From: Zantedeschia hybrid cultivar
Lineage: Eukaryota > Streptophyta > Magnoliopsida > Alismatales > Araceae
Assembly (NCBI GenBank): GCA_030544215.1
Contig: JARZZO010000014.1
Location: 14,852,234 to 14,916,233, forward strand
Reading direction: 5' to 3'
DNA length: 64,000 nucleotides
Shown here: piece after piece, positions 32,305 to 43,157 of the stretch
Layout of the letters: each line of letters starts with the position of its first letter
How positions within the stretch are numbered: the first letter of the stretch is position 1
Translations under genes and position numbers: made by a program
Notes under the pieces: generated by a model
Told to the model about the DNA's origin: nothing
What the model saw: only the letters and a program-made list of their open reading frames with translations
The model's database searches: none

Positions 32305-33145
32305 GCGGCGTGGTATTCTTTCTAAGTCCGTGTAAACCGTACCGGGAGTGGCTTCGGCCATGCAAACCGTATCGGGAGCGGCATGGTATTCTTTCTAAGT
32401 CCGTGTAAACCGTACCGGGAGTGGCTTCGGCCATGCAAACCGTATCGGGAGCGGCATGGTATTCTCTAAGTCCGTGTAAACCGTACCGGGAGTGGCTTCG
32501 GCCATGCAAACCGTATCGGGAGCGGCATGGTATTCTCTAAGTCCGTGTAAACCGTACCGGGAGTGGCTTCGGCCATGCAAACCGTATCGGGAGCGGCATG
32601 GTATTCTCTAAGTCCGTGTAAACCGTACCGGGAGTGGCTTCGGCCATGCAAACCGTATCGGGAGCGGCATGGTATTCTTTCTAAGTCTGTGTAAACCGTA
32701 CTGGGAGTGGCTTCGGCCATGCAAACCATATCGGGAGCGGCATGGTATTCTTTCTAAGTCCGTGTAAACCGTACCGGGAGTGGCTTCGGCCATGCAAACC
32801 GTATCGGGAGCGGCATGGTATTCTCTAAGTCCGTGTAAACCGTACCGGGAGTGGCTTCGGCCATGCAAACCGTATCGGGAGCGGCATGGTATTCTCTAAG
32901 TCCGTGTAAACCGTACCGGGAGTGGCTTCGGCCATGCAAACCGTATCGGGAGCGGCATGGTATTCTTTCTAAGTCCGTGTAAACTGTACCGGGAGTGGGT
33001 TCGGCCATGCAAACCGTATCGGGAGCGGCATGGTATTCTTTCTAAGTCCGTGTAAACCGTACCGGGAGTGGCTTCGGCCATGCAAACCGTATCGGGAGCG
33101 GCATGGTATTCTTTCTAAGTCCGTGTAAGCCGTACCGGGAATGGC
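32305..33145 (+). repeat. 71/73-bp tandem array of element B (about 11 units)
   Basis: Same unit as in A and, inverted, in C. Units differ by two bases in the linker (TATTCTTTCTAAG or TATTCTCTAAG). The array starts about 60 bp after the pol stop and continues into a decayed copy to about 33270. Confidence 0.95.
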
Positions 33146-33269
33146 TCCGGCCACGTATACCGATTTGGGAAGCGGCAAGGCATATCTAAGTTCGCGCAAG
33201 AGCGTGAATGGCTTCGGCCATCCGACATACGTAAGAAGCGGCAAGATGTCCCTTCGGGATCATATGGAC

Positions 33270-33625
33270 CACGATAGTAAAGGCCCCGGCCGAATACTAT
33301 GGCGACATTCTATCCGAACCTACATCGGGCCTCGGCCCTACAAGCTATGGCGAACGATGACAGGATCTCAGGCTCCTGAAGGGCCATATTCGGTCGATCA
33401 TACGCAAACACCAAGGTAAAGCCGAAAACCTTCCTTATATTTATAGAAAAGGAAGTACAAAAACCGGCCACACCCTCGGCCGAGGGCTTACAACAGAAGA
33501 AGAAGTAAAAGCCGGCCGCATACTTGGCCAGAGGTTTACGATAGAAGAAGAAGCGTAAACCAGCCATACCCTAAGCCGAGGGCTTACAACAGAAGAAGAA
33601 GCGGAAACCAGGGCGGATCCCCGCG
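33270..33625 (-). other. Region downstream of the antisense gene, with short repeats
   Basis: Between the array and the antisense stop codon. About three imperfect units of roughly 65 bp occur at 33450-33610, each with GGCTTACAACAGAAGAAGAAG or a close variant. It would be the 3' UTR of the antisense gene. Confidence 0.6.
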
Positions 33626-36186
33626 TCATTCTTCGGCTTCGGCCTCTTCCGCCTCGGCTGCGGCTTGTACCGGGGAGGGAGAGGGAGAGGGAGAGTCGAC
33701 GATCTGCACCGCTTCAGGAGCGGCAGCCTCCTCAGCGGCAGCCTCCTCAGCGGCAGCCTCCTCGTCGGCAGCCTGTTCAGGGACAGCCTCCTCAGGGGCC
33801 CCCTCGGCGGGCGCAGCTTCATCATCCGGCGCAGGAGTCGAGGTCCTCTCGGCCATAAGTCCCTGCCACCAAGACAGGAGCTCCTTGGCTTCCTCACCCC
33901 TCGGCAGGGCGACCCCGGTCAGATCGACACTCGGGCAGGCCCTCTGGGCGACAGCCAACCCGAGGTCGAAGACGGAGGAAGAGGCCAGCAGTTGAGCTTG
34001 GATGATCTCTTCGGTGAAGTCCGGGCCGGCCTTGTATTCAGCTACGGCCAAGTCCGCCACCTCCTCCAGCTCCTGCTTCAGCGCCGATACCTCCTCGGCG
34101 TGTCGCCGCTTCTCCGAGGCCCGCCGGGAGTCATTCTCCTGAATCTGGGCCTTGTGGGCCCGGATCTCGGACTGTGCCGCGGCGAGCTCCCCCTCGGCCT
34201 TCACTTTGGCCTCGGCGGAAGCGCGGGCCTCAGCTGTCTTCTCCTCCAGCTGCGCCCGCACCTGGGCACTCGAGGTCACGAGCCCACCGACTAAAGGCTC
34301 GATGTCGGGCACCACCGAAGTGCCCTCGCCCGAGCCGTCCGACTCCCTCTCGGCCTCCAGGAGCTGGAGCCGGAGCTGCTCCTGATGGTGCATCAGGACG
34401 CTGCCTGTCACCGCAGCCTGCGAGCCGAAAGCGAACAGTGATCAGAAAAAAGGAAAACCAAGAGAAAGCTAAGGAAAGCTCGACTGAAGCACCTTCAAGC
34501 TTATTACCTGGACAGATAACCGAGCGCTCATCGCCGCCAGGTCGATGACCGAATGGCGCTTCAGCCCTTCAAAGGCCGAAGGGAGAGTAAGACTGCGGAG
34601 CAGACGGAGGCACGTCTGCGAGTCTTCCATACTCTCGTCCTCGTAAATCCCCGGCTCGGGGCGCCACCACTTGCGCGGCGCCCGGGGCGCCTGTGACCCG
34701 GCGCCTTCGTCGCCGACCCCGGCCGCCACAGCCGAAGGGGAATCGCCCCTCGGCGCTTCAGGAGACGCCAGCCTCGCGGCCCTTCGGGCCTCGGCACTCC
34801 TCCTGATCAGCGGAGCCTCCTCCGCGTCTACGGCCTCTTCCGACCGGGGGCGCTTCGACGCTCGGCCGCCCCTTCGAGCGGCGAATTTCAACTTCCGCTC
34901 TCTCTCGAGAGCGGCAGCAGCAGCACGGCTCTCAGAAGAGGCCGCCGTCCTTGGGACCCCGCCTCGGGTCCTCGGAGCCCCAGCGCCTCGGCCGGGCCTG
35001 CCTGCCGCCTGCGGGGTCAGTGCCCGGCCCGGAGCACGCTGGTCGGATATCCGGTCGAGGAGGGCGTCGAGATCGGCCATTGCTGCAAGCAAGAAAAGCC
35101 TGTCAGAAACAGAACAGTAAACAAATACAAACTCAGAGCCGACTTACCCTCGGCCGAAACTTCATCAGCATCCTCAGCCGGAAGAGCTTCGGCCAGAGGA
35201 GCGGCGGCCCTTCCTCCGCGGCCCCGCGGAGTCTCCCCGGGAGGAAGATAGGGGAAGGCCCGCACCGGATCGGACCAGGGATCCGGCCATACCCCGGCGG
35301 TCACCAGACGCTCCGACGCGCTGAGAAGCCCCCAGACATTGTACGGGGCCATCATCTGGATGCGACCCACGAGGATGCTCTGGACCGGGGTGAGGATAGG
35401 AGGATCCGAGAGGCCTGCAGCCAGCGGCGCCCATTCAGTAGGGAAGGGCCACACGCTCTCCTCCTTCTCCGGCAGGGAGACGAAGACAAACTTCCTCTTC
35501 CAGCCATGGATAGACGAAGGCTTCCCGGAGAATACGCTTCGCCCGACCCGAGGGACGAAGCAGTACCACTCGGACTTCCCCTGCCTTTGAATTTTGAAGA
35601 GGCAGCGGAAGACATTGATGGAAGGGCGGATCTTCACATGAGCAAAGACGCTCAAGAAACCGTACACGGTGCGCCAGGAGTTGGGAAAGAGCTGAGACGG
35701 AGCCAGCCCGTAGAAACTGAGAAGGTTGATGATGAAGGTAGGGAGTGGAAGACGGAAACCCGCCTCGAAGCTATCAACATAAATAGAGAAGGAACCCGGG
35801 CGGAAAGTGTTAGCCCGGGTGGCGGAGTCAGGCCGAATGACCGTCATCCAGGAAGGGAGCTGGAAGTAAGAGACCAGGCGCATAATCTCTGCGTCCGAGA
35901 GGGCGCAGGATGCTTCCGAAGCCATATCAGGACGACGGCGTCCCGAAGTGGAAGCCTGGCCTGGGTTCCGGGCCTCTTCGGCGTACTCGGCCCCGGAGGT
36001 CTCGGCCCCGGAAACCTCGGCTCCGGAAGCCTCGGACCCCCCAGTCCCGGAGACCTCGGACTCTTCGGACATCGCTGGGGCAAAGGAGTATGAGGTGAGG
36101 GGATCTGACAGGAGAGATCGCAGAGAGTGGGAAGGAGTATACTCCTCGTCCGAAGGAGTAATCTCACTAGAAGAATCCCGGACCAT
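33626..36186 (-). CDS. Antisense spliced gene of element B (plant gypsy-type transposon domain protein)
   Basis: Three exons on the strand opposite gag-pol: 36186-35148, 35082-34508 and 34417-33626, giving 801 residues. Introns of 65 and 90 nt have GTAAG or GTAAT donors and TTGCAG or CGCAG acceptors, and phases fit exactly. Residues about 1-95 are acidic and Ser/Thr-rich. About 98-270 resemble the Pfam domain named 'putative gypsy type transposon' (PF04195), with motifs FRLPLPTF, LAPSQLFPNSWR and VPRVGRSVF. Exon 2 is Arg/Ala-rich and basic. Exon 3 has a coiled coil at about 575-655 and a Glu/Ala-rich tail. Molecular function is unknown. It matches the extra antisense frames described in Tat elements such as maize Grande. 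It appears intact while pol is broken. Confidence 0.8.
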
Positions 36187-37050
36187 AAGGCCACGAAGGG
36201 AAGGAGGAAAGCTAGGGCTTACTCGCAGGAAGGGGGAGGAAGTCTCTCCTGAGCCGAGTGCGGCTCCTCAAACCTCCCAGCTCCACCAGCAATACGCTCC
36301 GAGGAACGGAGACCTTCCCACGGTGGCCGGCGAGCTCGGACGAAGCCTTCAGGAAGCTAGCTTTCCGCTGAAGAAGGAAGAAGAACTTGGAGGGTTGCAG
36401 AGGAAACGCAGGCGCAGCAGCAGGAAGAAGAACAGTGCCCTGCTGAGGGCTTGTATTTATAGAGCCCACTCGGAGCGCCTCCCGCCGAAGCCAACGGCCG
36501 AGATCGTCCCGCTCGTCCCCTCGCCCCGCTCAGATGCACGCCACGTGCGCTGTCCATCGGCCATGATGACGGACCGGCTCCGGGACTTGCAGCGAAGCAA
36601 TCAACGGCCGAGGGCGCTCCGACCCTTCGGCTGGCCGCCCGGATGCGCGCCGCGTGTCCCGATCCGCACGCTGAAGATGAAAAGGACGGCAATCCGAGTG
36701 AAGCCTCGAGCAGAGAGCCGAGGCGATCCGCGGCCAGAGAGCGGTCTGGATCCTTTTGTGTTTTCGACGGAGCGACCGGATGCGCGACGCGTGTCCCGTG
36801 CTTCCTCGCGAGGCGACGCGCCATCCCGTCCATTTAATGGAGCCTGACACGAGTCAGAGGGCTCTGCCCTTCGGCCACTTGGCTCCGAGCCTTCGTCGCC
36901 ACTCCGAGCGGGGACGAAGCAACCGCGTAGCCCTCGGCCGACCGAGGGCCCCCTCTTCCCAGTAAAAAGAGAACAGAGCTTCGGGTAAGACACATGTTAT
37001 GATGTTCTTTTGGCAGCTTCGGGCTTTACTCTCGCCATCTCAGAGCTGAG
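36187..37050 (-). promoter_or_regulatory. Upstream region of the antisense gene
   Basis: GC-rich DNA between the antisense ATG and the polypurine tract. Frames of about 100 codons occur on both strands because of high GC, with no recognisable domain. The TATA box is at 36454-36461. Confidence 0.45.
36454..36461 (-). promoter_or_regulatory. TATA box of the antisense gene
   Basis: The - strand reads CTATAAATACAAGC, about 270 bases upstream of the antisense ATG at 36186. Transcription would begin near 36430, giving a 5' UTR of about 240 bases. This promoter is separate from the LTR. Confidence 0.6.
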
Positions 37051-37073
37051 GAAGACAAGAGTGGGGGGCTATG
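37050..37073 (+). other. Polypurine tract of element B
   Basis: GAAGACAAGAGTGGGGGGCT and ATG sit directly before the 3' LTR start at 37074. Confidence 0.75.
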
Positions 37074-37953
37074 TGATGAGGCAGAATCCGATTCGGCCCA
37101 TTTGGAGCAGGCCCAAACCCCGTTCAGCCCAACAGCAGCAGTACCAGGCCCTCCGGGAGCCTCCGGCCCATCGGCGGCCCAGCGGCCCTCGGCCCAGTAA
37201 GCGGCACCGTCGCTCCCGGCCCAACAGGCTTTAGCCCATCAGCGGCCCACCAGCCTTCGGCCCGGGAACAGCACGGCAGCCCAAGGCCCGGCAGGCTTCG
37301 GCCCCTCAGTGGCCCAACCCCCTTCGGCCCGATAGCCGAGTCCGACCCACTCTGGTGGCGGATCCGGCACTATGGCGGTTTACCAGTAAGCCCAAACATA
37401 GTCCTATATCGGCTACCACCGTTAACCAACCTCTATCCTCTGCTATAAATACACCGCTATTTATTGCCAAAGGTATGCAACTCTTTGCCTCCGAGACCCT
37501 TAAGGACTACGGTCCGAATAGCATTAAAGCTACTTCTTGCCTTCTGAATCGAATCATCTTCAGGAGATAACTTGACCGTCGGAGGGGGTTCCTAAGGGCC
37601 AGAGCCCGGGACTCCTGCTGACCGGTTTCTTCTTCTTTCCCTCCTGCAGGAGCTCGGTTCGAATCATCGCCGACCTTCCCGAGTCGGTCTCGGCCGCCGA
37701 CTTCGGACTCCTCTCCCTGGTCTCGACGCCGTGCGACGGCTGCCCCGCAACGGGAGACTCGGCCCCGACTTCCCGGAGACGAGCCTGCACCGACCGAAGC
37801 GCCCTTCGGCCTTCGGACCCTCGTCTTCGCCTCCGCCTCCTCGGCCTTCCGGATCCCCGTCGGGCCTCAATCACGCCGATCCGAACCGGCTTCGGATCCA
37901 TTTCTCCGGGTTCCAGCCTCGGAATCCGGTCGTGATAGATCCAGTCTACATCA
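37074..37953 (+). repeat. 3' LTR of element B (880 bp)
   Basis: Same ends as the 5' LTR, TATA box at 37444-37451, followed by the duplication GGATC at 37954-37958. Confidence 0.93.
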
Positions 37954-38212
37954 GGATCCATTTGGTATCCTGCAAAGTAGATGTACGCAACGGAAAAACT
38001 CAACGGGACATCCTATTTGGTAACATGTAAATGAGTAGATCAACAAAAAGTGGATGCATTGGCTGCGTCAAAATCCAGATTTTGGCATCCAGGCAACGAC
38101 TCGGGTGCCGTTTTCCAAGAAGAGCGGGCGTGATTGGCTTCAAGTGTATGCCTGGCAGAAACACAAATAAGCTTTTAAAAATTAATTTACATTTATACTC
38201 TTGGCCCCAATT

Positions 38213-38471
38213 TATTTGCAGAATAGGTTATCCGAAATTACTTATCCGGAATAGCGTATACTAGAATAAGGAGTGCTTAACTTTGGGATCTACTGGCGGA
38301 ATAAGAAAGATAAACAATTCTTAGGTCTAGGGTCGAATTGCTTATTCTCCTTATTCTCCGAATAAGTTATTATGCACCGGTATAAATCATTCCGCTTGTC
38401 AAAGTTAAATTAAGCTTATTTTCTCTTTATTCTCTCTTATTCTTCTCCTATTCTCCAATCAAAATGGCGCT
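38213..38471 (-). mobile_element. Tourist-like MITE, copy 3
   Basis: Reverse orientation: begins TTTGCAGAATAGG and ends CTCCAATCAAAATGGCGC. Flanked by TTA on both sides, which fits a PIF/Harbinger target duplication. Confidence 0.75.
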
Positions 38472-39752
38472 TAAACTTTAACCTGTTATAATTTTACAAA
38501 AAATTTATCTACACTTGCACTCCTAAAATTTAACTTGTTATAATTTTACACTTATAATTTATTTACACTTATACCCTTAAAACTCAACTTATTAACCTTA
38601 CAGTTGTATCCTTAGAAGTTAAAGATGTGTAGTTTTACACTTGTACCCATAAATTTAAAGACATGGCAATTTTATAGAAAAACAAATATGAAAATAAGAT
38701 TTTTTTTTAAATAACCCCCTAAAAATATCATATTTGTAAACTGTATGATTCATATTTGCATATAATCCCCTTAACTATGGTATTACTCACACATCACCTC
38801 TTAAAATATTGTTATCAAACTATATGAAATAAAATGTTTAATAATATCCTCGATTAATATACAAATACCTTATAGGAAAAATGGCACAAACACCCGTCCA
38901 TAAATGTTATATATACTTAGCATCAAAAAAATTATTTCTATTTGTATGTAAAGTAAAAATATTTTTACTCGGATGAAGTTCACAACAAACCATATGGTTA
39001 GGTGGTTTATATGCAAATAACTCCAGAGTTAAGGAAGTTATATGTAAATATGAATTATGTAGGAGGTTACCTACAAATACAAAATTTGTTAAGAGATTAT
39101 TTACAAAAATCTCCAAAAAAAATTACCAGGAAACAAATATATGATGTTATTTTCAAAAAAATATTTTACGGAAAAAACAAACAAATGAAAAACTTTTCAG
39201 GAAAAAATTTTTAGAAGTACCAAACGATGGATTATGTTTTTATTTTTCTTGTAAATTGGTTTCTTTAGAAAACATTTTCCAATGGAATACGTTTTAGGAT
39301 AGAACCAAACAGACCCTTAGTGGTTTTGATAGAATGGGGTCTCCTTGGTTTTACATAGAAAATAAAATTTTAACATCATCATCTAATCATTGTAACATAT
39401 TACTCCTTATGTTATGATTTAGATATATATGCAATAGCTTAAGATGTAACAGTTGATCTAGTCCGTTGTAATTATAATCCGATTTGTTACTTGCATGACG
39501 TGTTATGATCTTATTGATCTTATTATCCATTTGATTATGGATTGAGAGGTTGCACCTAACTTGTTGAGCTCCACCAGTGAAGCTTAGTTCCTATCCTGTT
39601 GATTAAGCATGATATAGGATAGGAGCTGACTGGTACTGCCGTAACAGTATCATAATTTCCAAGTCTCCTGGAAGGAGAAAGGCTTCTCCAAATATGATGT
39701 CTCTGTTAGAAGAGGTATAGGTAACCGTTTTTTGGAGCTCCAAGTCTCTTTT

Positions 39753-40018
39753 CACTTTGTTTGTAGAATTAGAGAAGAATAAGATTTTTCATTCTTAGAA
39801 TAAAGTTAATTTTAGTTTGATGGACGGAATGACTTATACCGTTAGAATTACTTATACTAGAATAAGGAGAACAAACAATTCGACCCTAGATCTTAAGATT
39901 TGATTATTCTTCTTATTATGCAAATAGGTCACACAAAAATGTCAAAACTAAATACTCTTTATTTTAACATACGCTATTTTCGAATAAGTAATTCCGAATA
40001 ATTATTCTGCAAACAAAT
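39753..40018 (+). mobile_element. Tourist-like MITE, copy 4 (most diverged)
   Basis: Ends CACTTTGTTTGTAGAATTAG and TTATTCTGCAAACAAATAG. The interior keeps the family phrases CTTATACTAGAATAAGGAG and GATTATTCTTCTTATT. Confidence 0.65.
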
Positions 40019-41540
40019 AGGAGATAACTGTATAATGCATGCGTATCTTTTCATGCGTCTTGCAGTTTGAGATATTTCCCTTAGACATCTTGCTGTGATT
40101 GTAAATATTTTCATAAACAAATAATGGAAAATGAAATGCTAAGGTTCTCATTTATATCATTGTGATTTTTCGTCGCCATCAATTTAAATTCCTAAACTTA
40201 TCATCTTGATTAAAATTAAGTAAAAACGAACATTATGTACCACTAAAATAATCTAATGTTTCCCGATCATCCTTTTATCTTGATTTTTTTTTGTGCAAAT
40301 CAAACACTCAAAAGTTTTTCATAATCACTGTTGATCAAGAACGTTCATATTCTCCAGTATTTACACGCACGATAGTAAGTTCACTCTAGTTATTTATATT
40401 GAGTTAGTATGGACCTATTTCTGTACTTAAGTTGTAATACGATTATACATTAGTTAGATATGTGTAATGTTCATGAAATATAGTCCCTCATAGGTTGTTA
40501 TGGCAATGGAATCGTTGGTTCTTAGATCTGAAATTTGCTTAATGCTCCATTTGTTATGAAATGACACTATGACCAAACTTTTGTATATGCTGTTGTTCCA
40601 TATCATATGTTAAACTTGATTCATTCATGCACAATATACTTATTATCATTATATTTGCAACTTCATTGTATGGTAAGTCATTATAGGTTTTCAATATCCA
40701 TTGAGTCAAAAAATTTAGATTACCTGCTAACAGTTTTAAAAAAACATAGAGTTGGGATTTTAGTGTAGAGATGTATCCTATATATGCAATCAACTTTAAG
40801 GAGAAATTTGTTAATTCTGGATTAGATGTTGATTTACATTTATAATGACGTATTATGTTTTATTTGACAGCGTCTATAATTTGAATTTCGGAGACTATGT
40901 CATTATTTATTTAACTTGTTTTAGTTATGGGTAGACTTTGGAATTAGATTTACTTGAATTATGTATGGTAATGGTATTCACTTTAATTAGTTTGTGAATT
41001 ATCTTAGCTTTTATGTATGCATATGATGATGAATTTTATACCACGATTATGTTTTGAGTCTGACGTGAGTTTGGATCATACTAAACCAGATCAGAGATAT
41101 GCCAATAGTTTCATGGGAGATTCTTTCTGGAGACAAAAGTTTTCTCTTTTGTTCTCATGCATTCATTTGTTCTTGGCTATTATAATGAAGTTCTATACCA
41201 TATTTGCCATAAATAAAATATATCTTACTAAGGCCTAGTAAGATTGCAAATGAACCAATATTCTCGATGAATAACTTGTGAGACTACTTGGCAATAATTT
41301 GACTCAACTTGTTTATTAAGTTAAGTAAATAAATTTAAACAAAAATTTAAACTCAATTTATTAAAAGAGTCAAGCTTGAACACATGCAAGCTCGCTTCAA
41401 TTTTGTTTATAGCTTTAAAACTTTTAAAAAGTTGGATCAAATTCATAGATCCATTAAGCTCATGAGCTGCTTGATATTAGACTCGAATTTGTTCAATATC
41501 TAAATGAATTAAGTTTGAACAACCATCATAAACATTTGAC

Positions 41541-42484
41541 ACGGACCGGGGGGGCGCTTGCATAGTGGAGCGGTGACCTAGCGTTCCTGCCACCCTCAAC
41601 AACTCCAGATTCGGCATTCTCCAGGGGGGGGGAGGGGATTCATTCCTCTTCCGATAGGAAGGTCGGACCCCTCCTCCCCCTCTCCTCCTTTTGGGAGTCC
41701 TTTTCTTCTCCTCCGTGGAGAGATTTTGTTCCTTCTTTCGTGGAAGGTTTTGCTCATAAGAGTTTTGCTCTTCTGGAACGGTCTCCTTTGAGAGGTTTCT
41801 CCTTCATCGACTGCGGCAATTTTTCTCTCCACCCTCTTATCTTTTTGCTTTCATCCTTATCGGCCTGTACTGTACCGTTTTTAGGTCTACCTTCCTTAAT
41901 CTCCTCAATCTCCTCAGCAAATACTTGCATTTCTTTTGTACTGGATCATTAGTTGTCACCGGTTGTTGTTTCTACTTCCACTGGTTAGAGTCTTGCTGTT
42001 GACGCTTTCCTGCAAATCTTGTTGTACCTGCCTACCACCTGTTCGACGAAATGCCGAACTCAAAATGAAGGCTCTAGTTTGTGTGCGTATCCCCCTACTC
42101 CGATGTCAAGAGTAGGCCCTCCGAACTCTCCTACTTCAAAGGTAAGTTGCTTCCATCCTTGCAGCCTCTCCTTCACTCGTTGAAGGCTTCTATGATAGTA
42201 TTTCTTATGACTCCCTCCGGCAAATTTAGATGGATCTTGCGACACCTAGTGGCTGCCAGTTATCTCTTTTATTCTTATTTGCTGAGTTTTATCTTTGTGT
42301 TTGTGTTCTAGTAGGGTATGGCCCTAGCTACTCTAGAAGTATTGTGTTCTAGCAGGGTATGGCCCTAGCTACTCTAGAAGTATTGTCTTGCTCTATTGCA
42401 AGGAAGGTGTTTGTTGTTATGGTCTCTTACTGTATTGTAATCGATTTTTATGAATGAAAGCTTCCTTATTATGTTCAAAAAAAA
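41541..42484 (+). mobile_element. LINE-like or SINE-like retroposon with 16-bp target duplication
   Basis: Flanked by ATCATAAACATTTGAC (41525-41540) and ATCATAGACATTTGAC (42485-42500), one mismatch in 16. The right end is a short A-tract after TATTATGTTC. This is the signature of target-primed reverse transcription. The body has pyrimidine-rich leader-like sequence at 41640-41830, a 41-bp tandem duplication (42303 and 42344), and no long frame. It is either a LINE deleted down to its ends or a large SINE. Confidence 0.7.
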
Positions 42485-43157
42485 ATCATAGACATTTGAC
42501 TGGAACTTGATTAAAATTAGTTGAACTAAATTTGAGCAGGATAAAACTCGGCTTATTTGCACCCCAAGGCCTAAATGCGTGGCTATTAATTATGTGCTAA
42601 TGAATGTTACTGTTTCTGGCTTCTTTTTACTTACTGTTTAGTTATTGCTACATTTGTTTAGGCTAGTGGGGTGTGTTGGATTTTATGAAAAGTCATGAAT
42701 ACATAGATTTTCTCACTATCTAACTTTTTTAAGATTCTACCAAAATTTAAAAAGGAGAGAAAAGTTAAATAGATTTGTGCCAAGTGTCCTAAATTTAAAT
42801 TTGGGGCTTTGGGGATAATCTAAAAAACTGATGGGTTTGTATTAAGTTTTCCTTCTTTTAGTTTCTCTCATTATCTTGGAGTATTAAAATATGCCCATTA
42901 TCCCAAACAAATGCGTTTTTATTAACTTTTCCTTCTTTTTTCGTGGTTGTGTACTTCTTTAACAATCTTGTCTAGATTTTGTGATCTTGAATTAACTGCT
43001 TCCATTACATTTTGGCATATCGTGCTTCACAATAAGACATAAGCCTAAACTTGATATAATTAATATACACAGTAGAAAACATAAGTTATCGGACATAGAT
43101 ATTTTCAAACAAGGAACTCTTCAAAAATGCAAGGATATACTGAATTTAAGAAGTTAC

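Larger units (their letters stand above)
28557..37953 (+). mobile_element. Element B: Tat-type Ty3/gypsy retrotransposon with antisense gene
   Basis: A 9397-bp element flanked by GGATC at 28552-28556 and 37954-37958. Order: 5' LTR (28557-29435), primer-binding site (29438), gag fragment, deletion junction, RNase H, second RNase H and integrase, tandem array (32305-33145), antisense gene (36186-33626), polypurine tract, 3' LTR (37074-37953). Protease and RT are missing. About 18 LTR differences were counted by eye (about 2%), so it is older than C. A second RNase H between the first one and integrase, plus an extra antisense frame, are known Tat-lineage traits. Confidence 0.93.
37959..43157. 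other. Intergenic DNA between elements B and E1
   Basis: Mostly AT-rich and without a supportable gene. It contains MITE copies 3 and 4, a LINE-like insertion (41541-42484), and at about 38490-38680 a degenerate direct repeat of TTATAATTTTACACTT-like phrases. 40020-41500 and 42500-43150 show nothing identifiable. Confidence 0.55.

Noticed and set aside
36212..36993. Overlapping frames on both strands upstream of the antisense gene
   Set aside because: High GC leaves many frames open; no domain or splice continuity with the antisense gene was seen.
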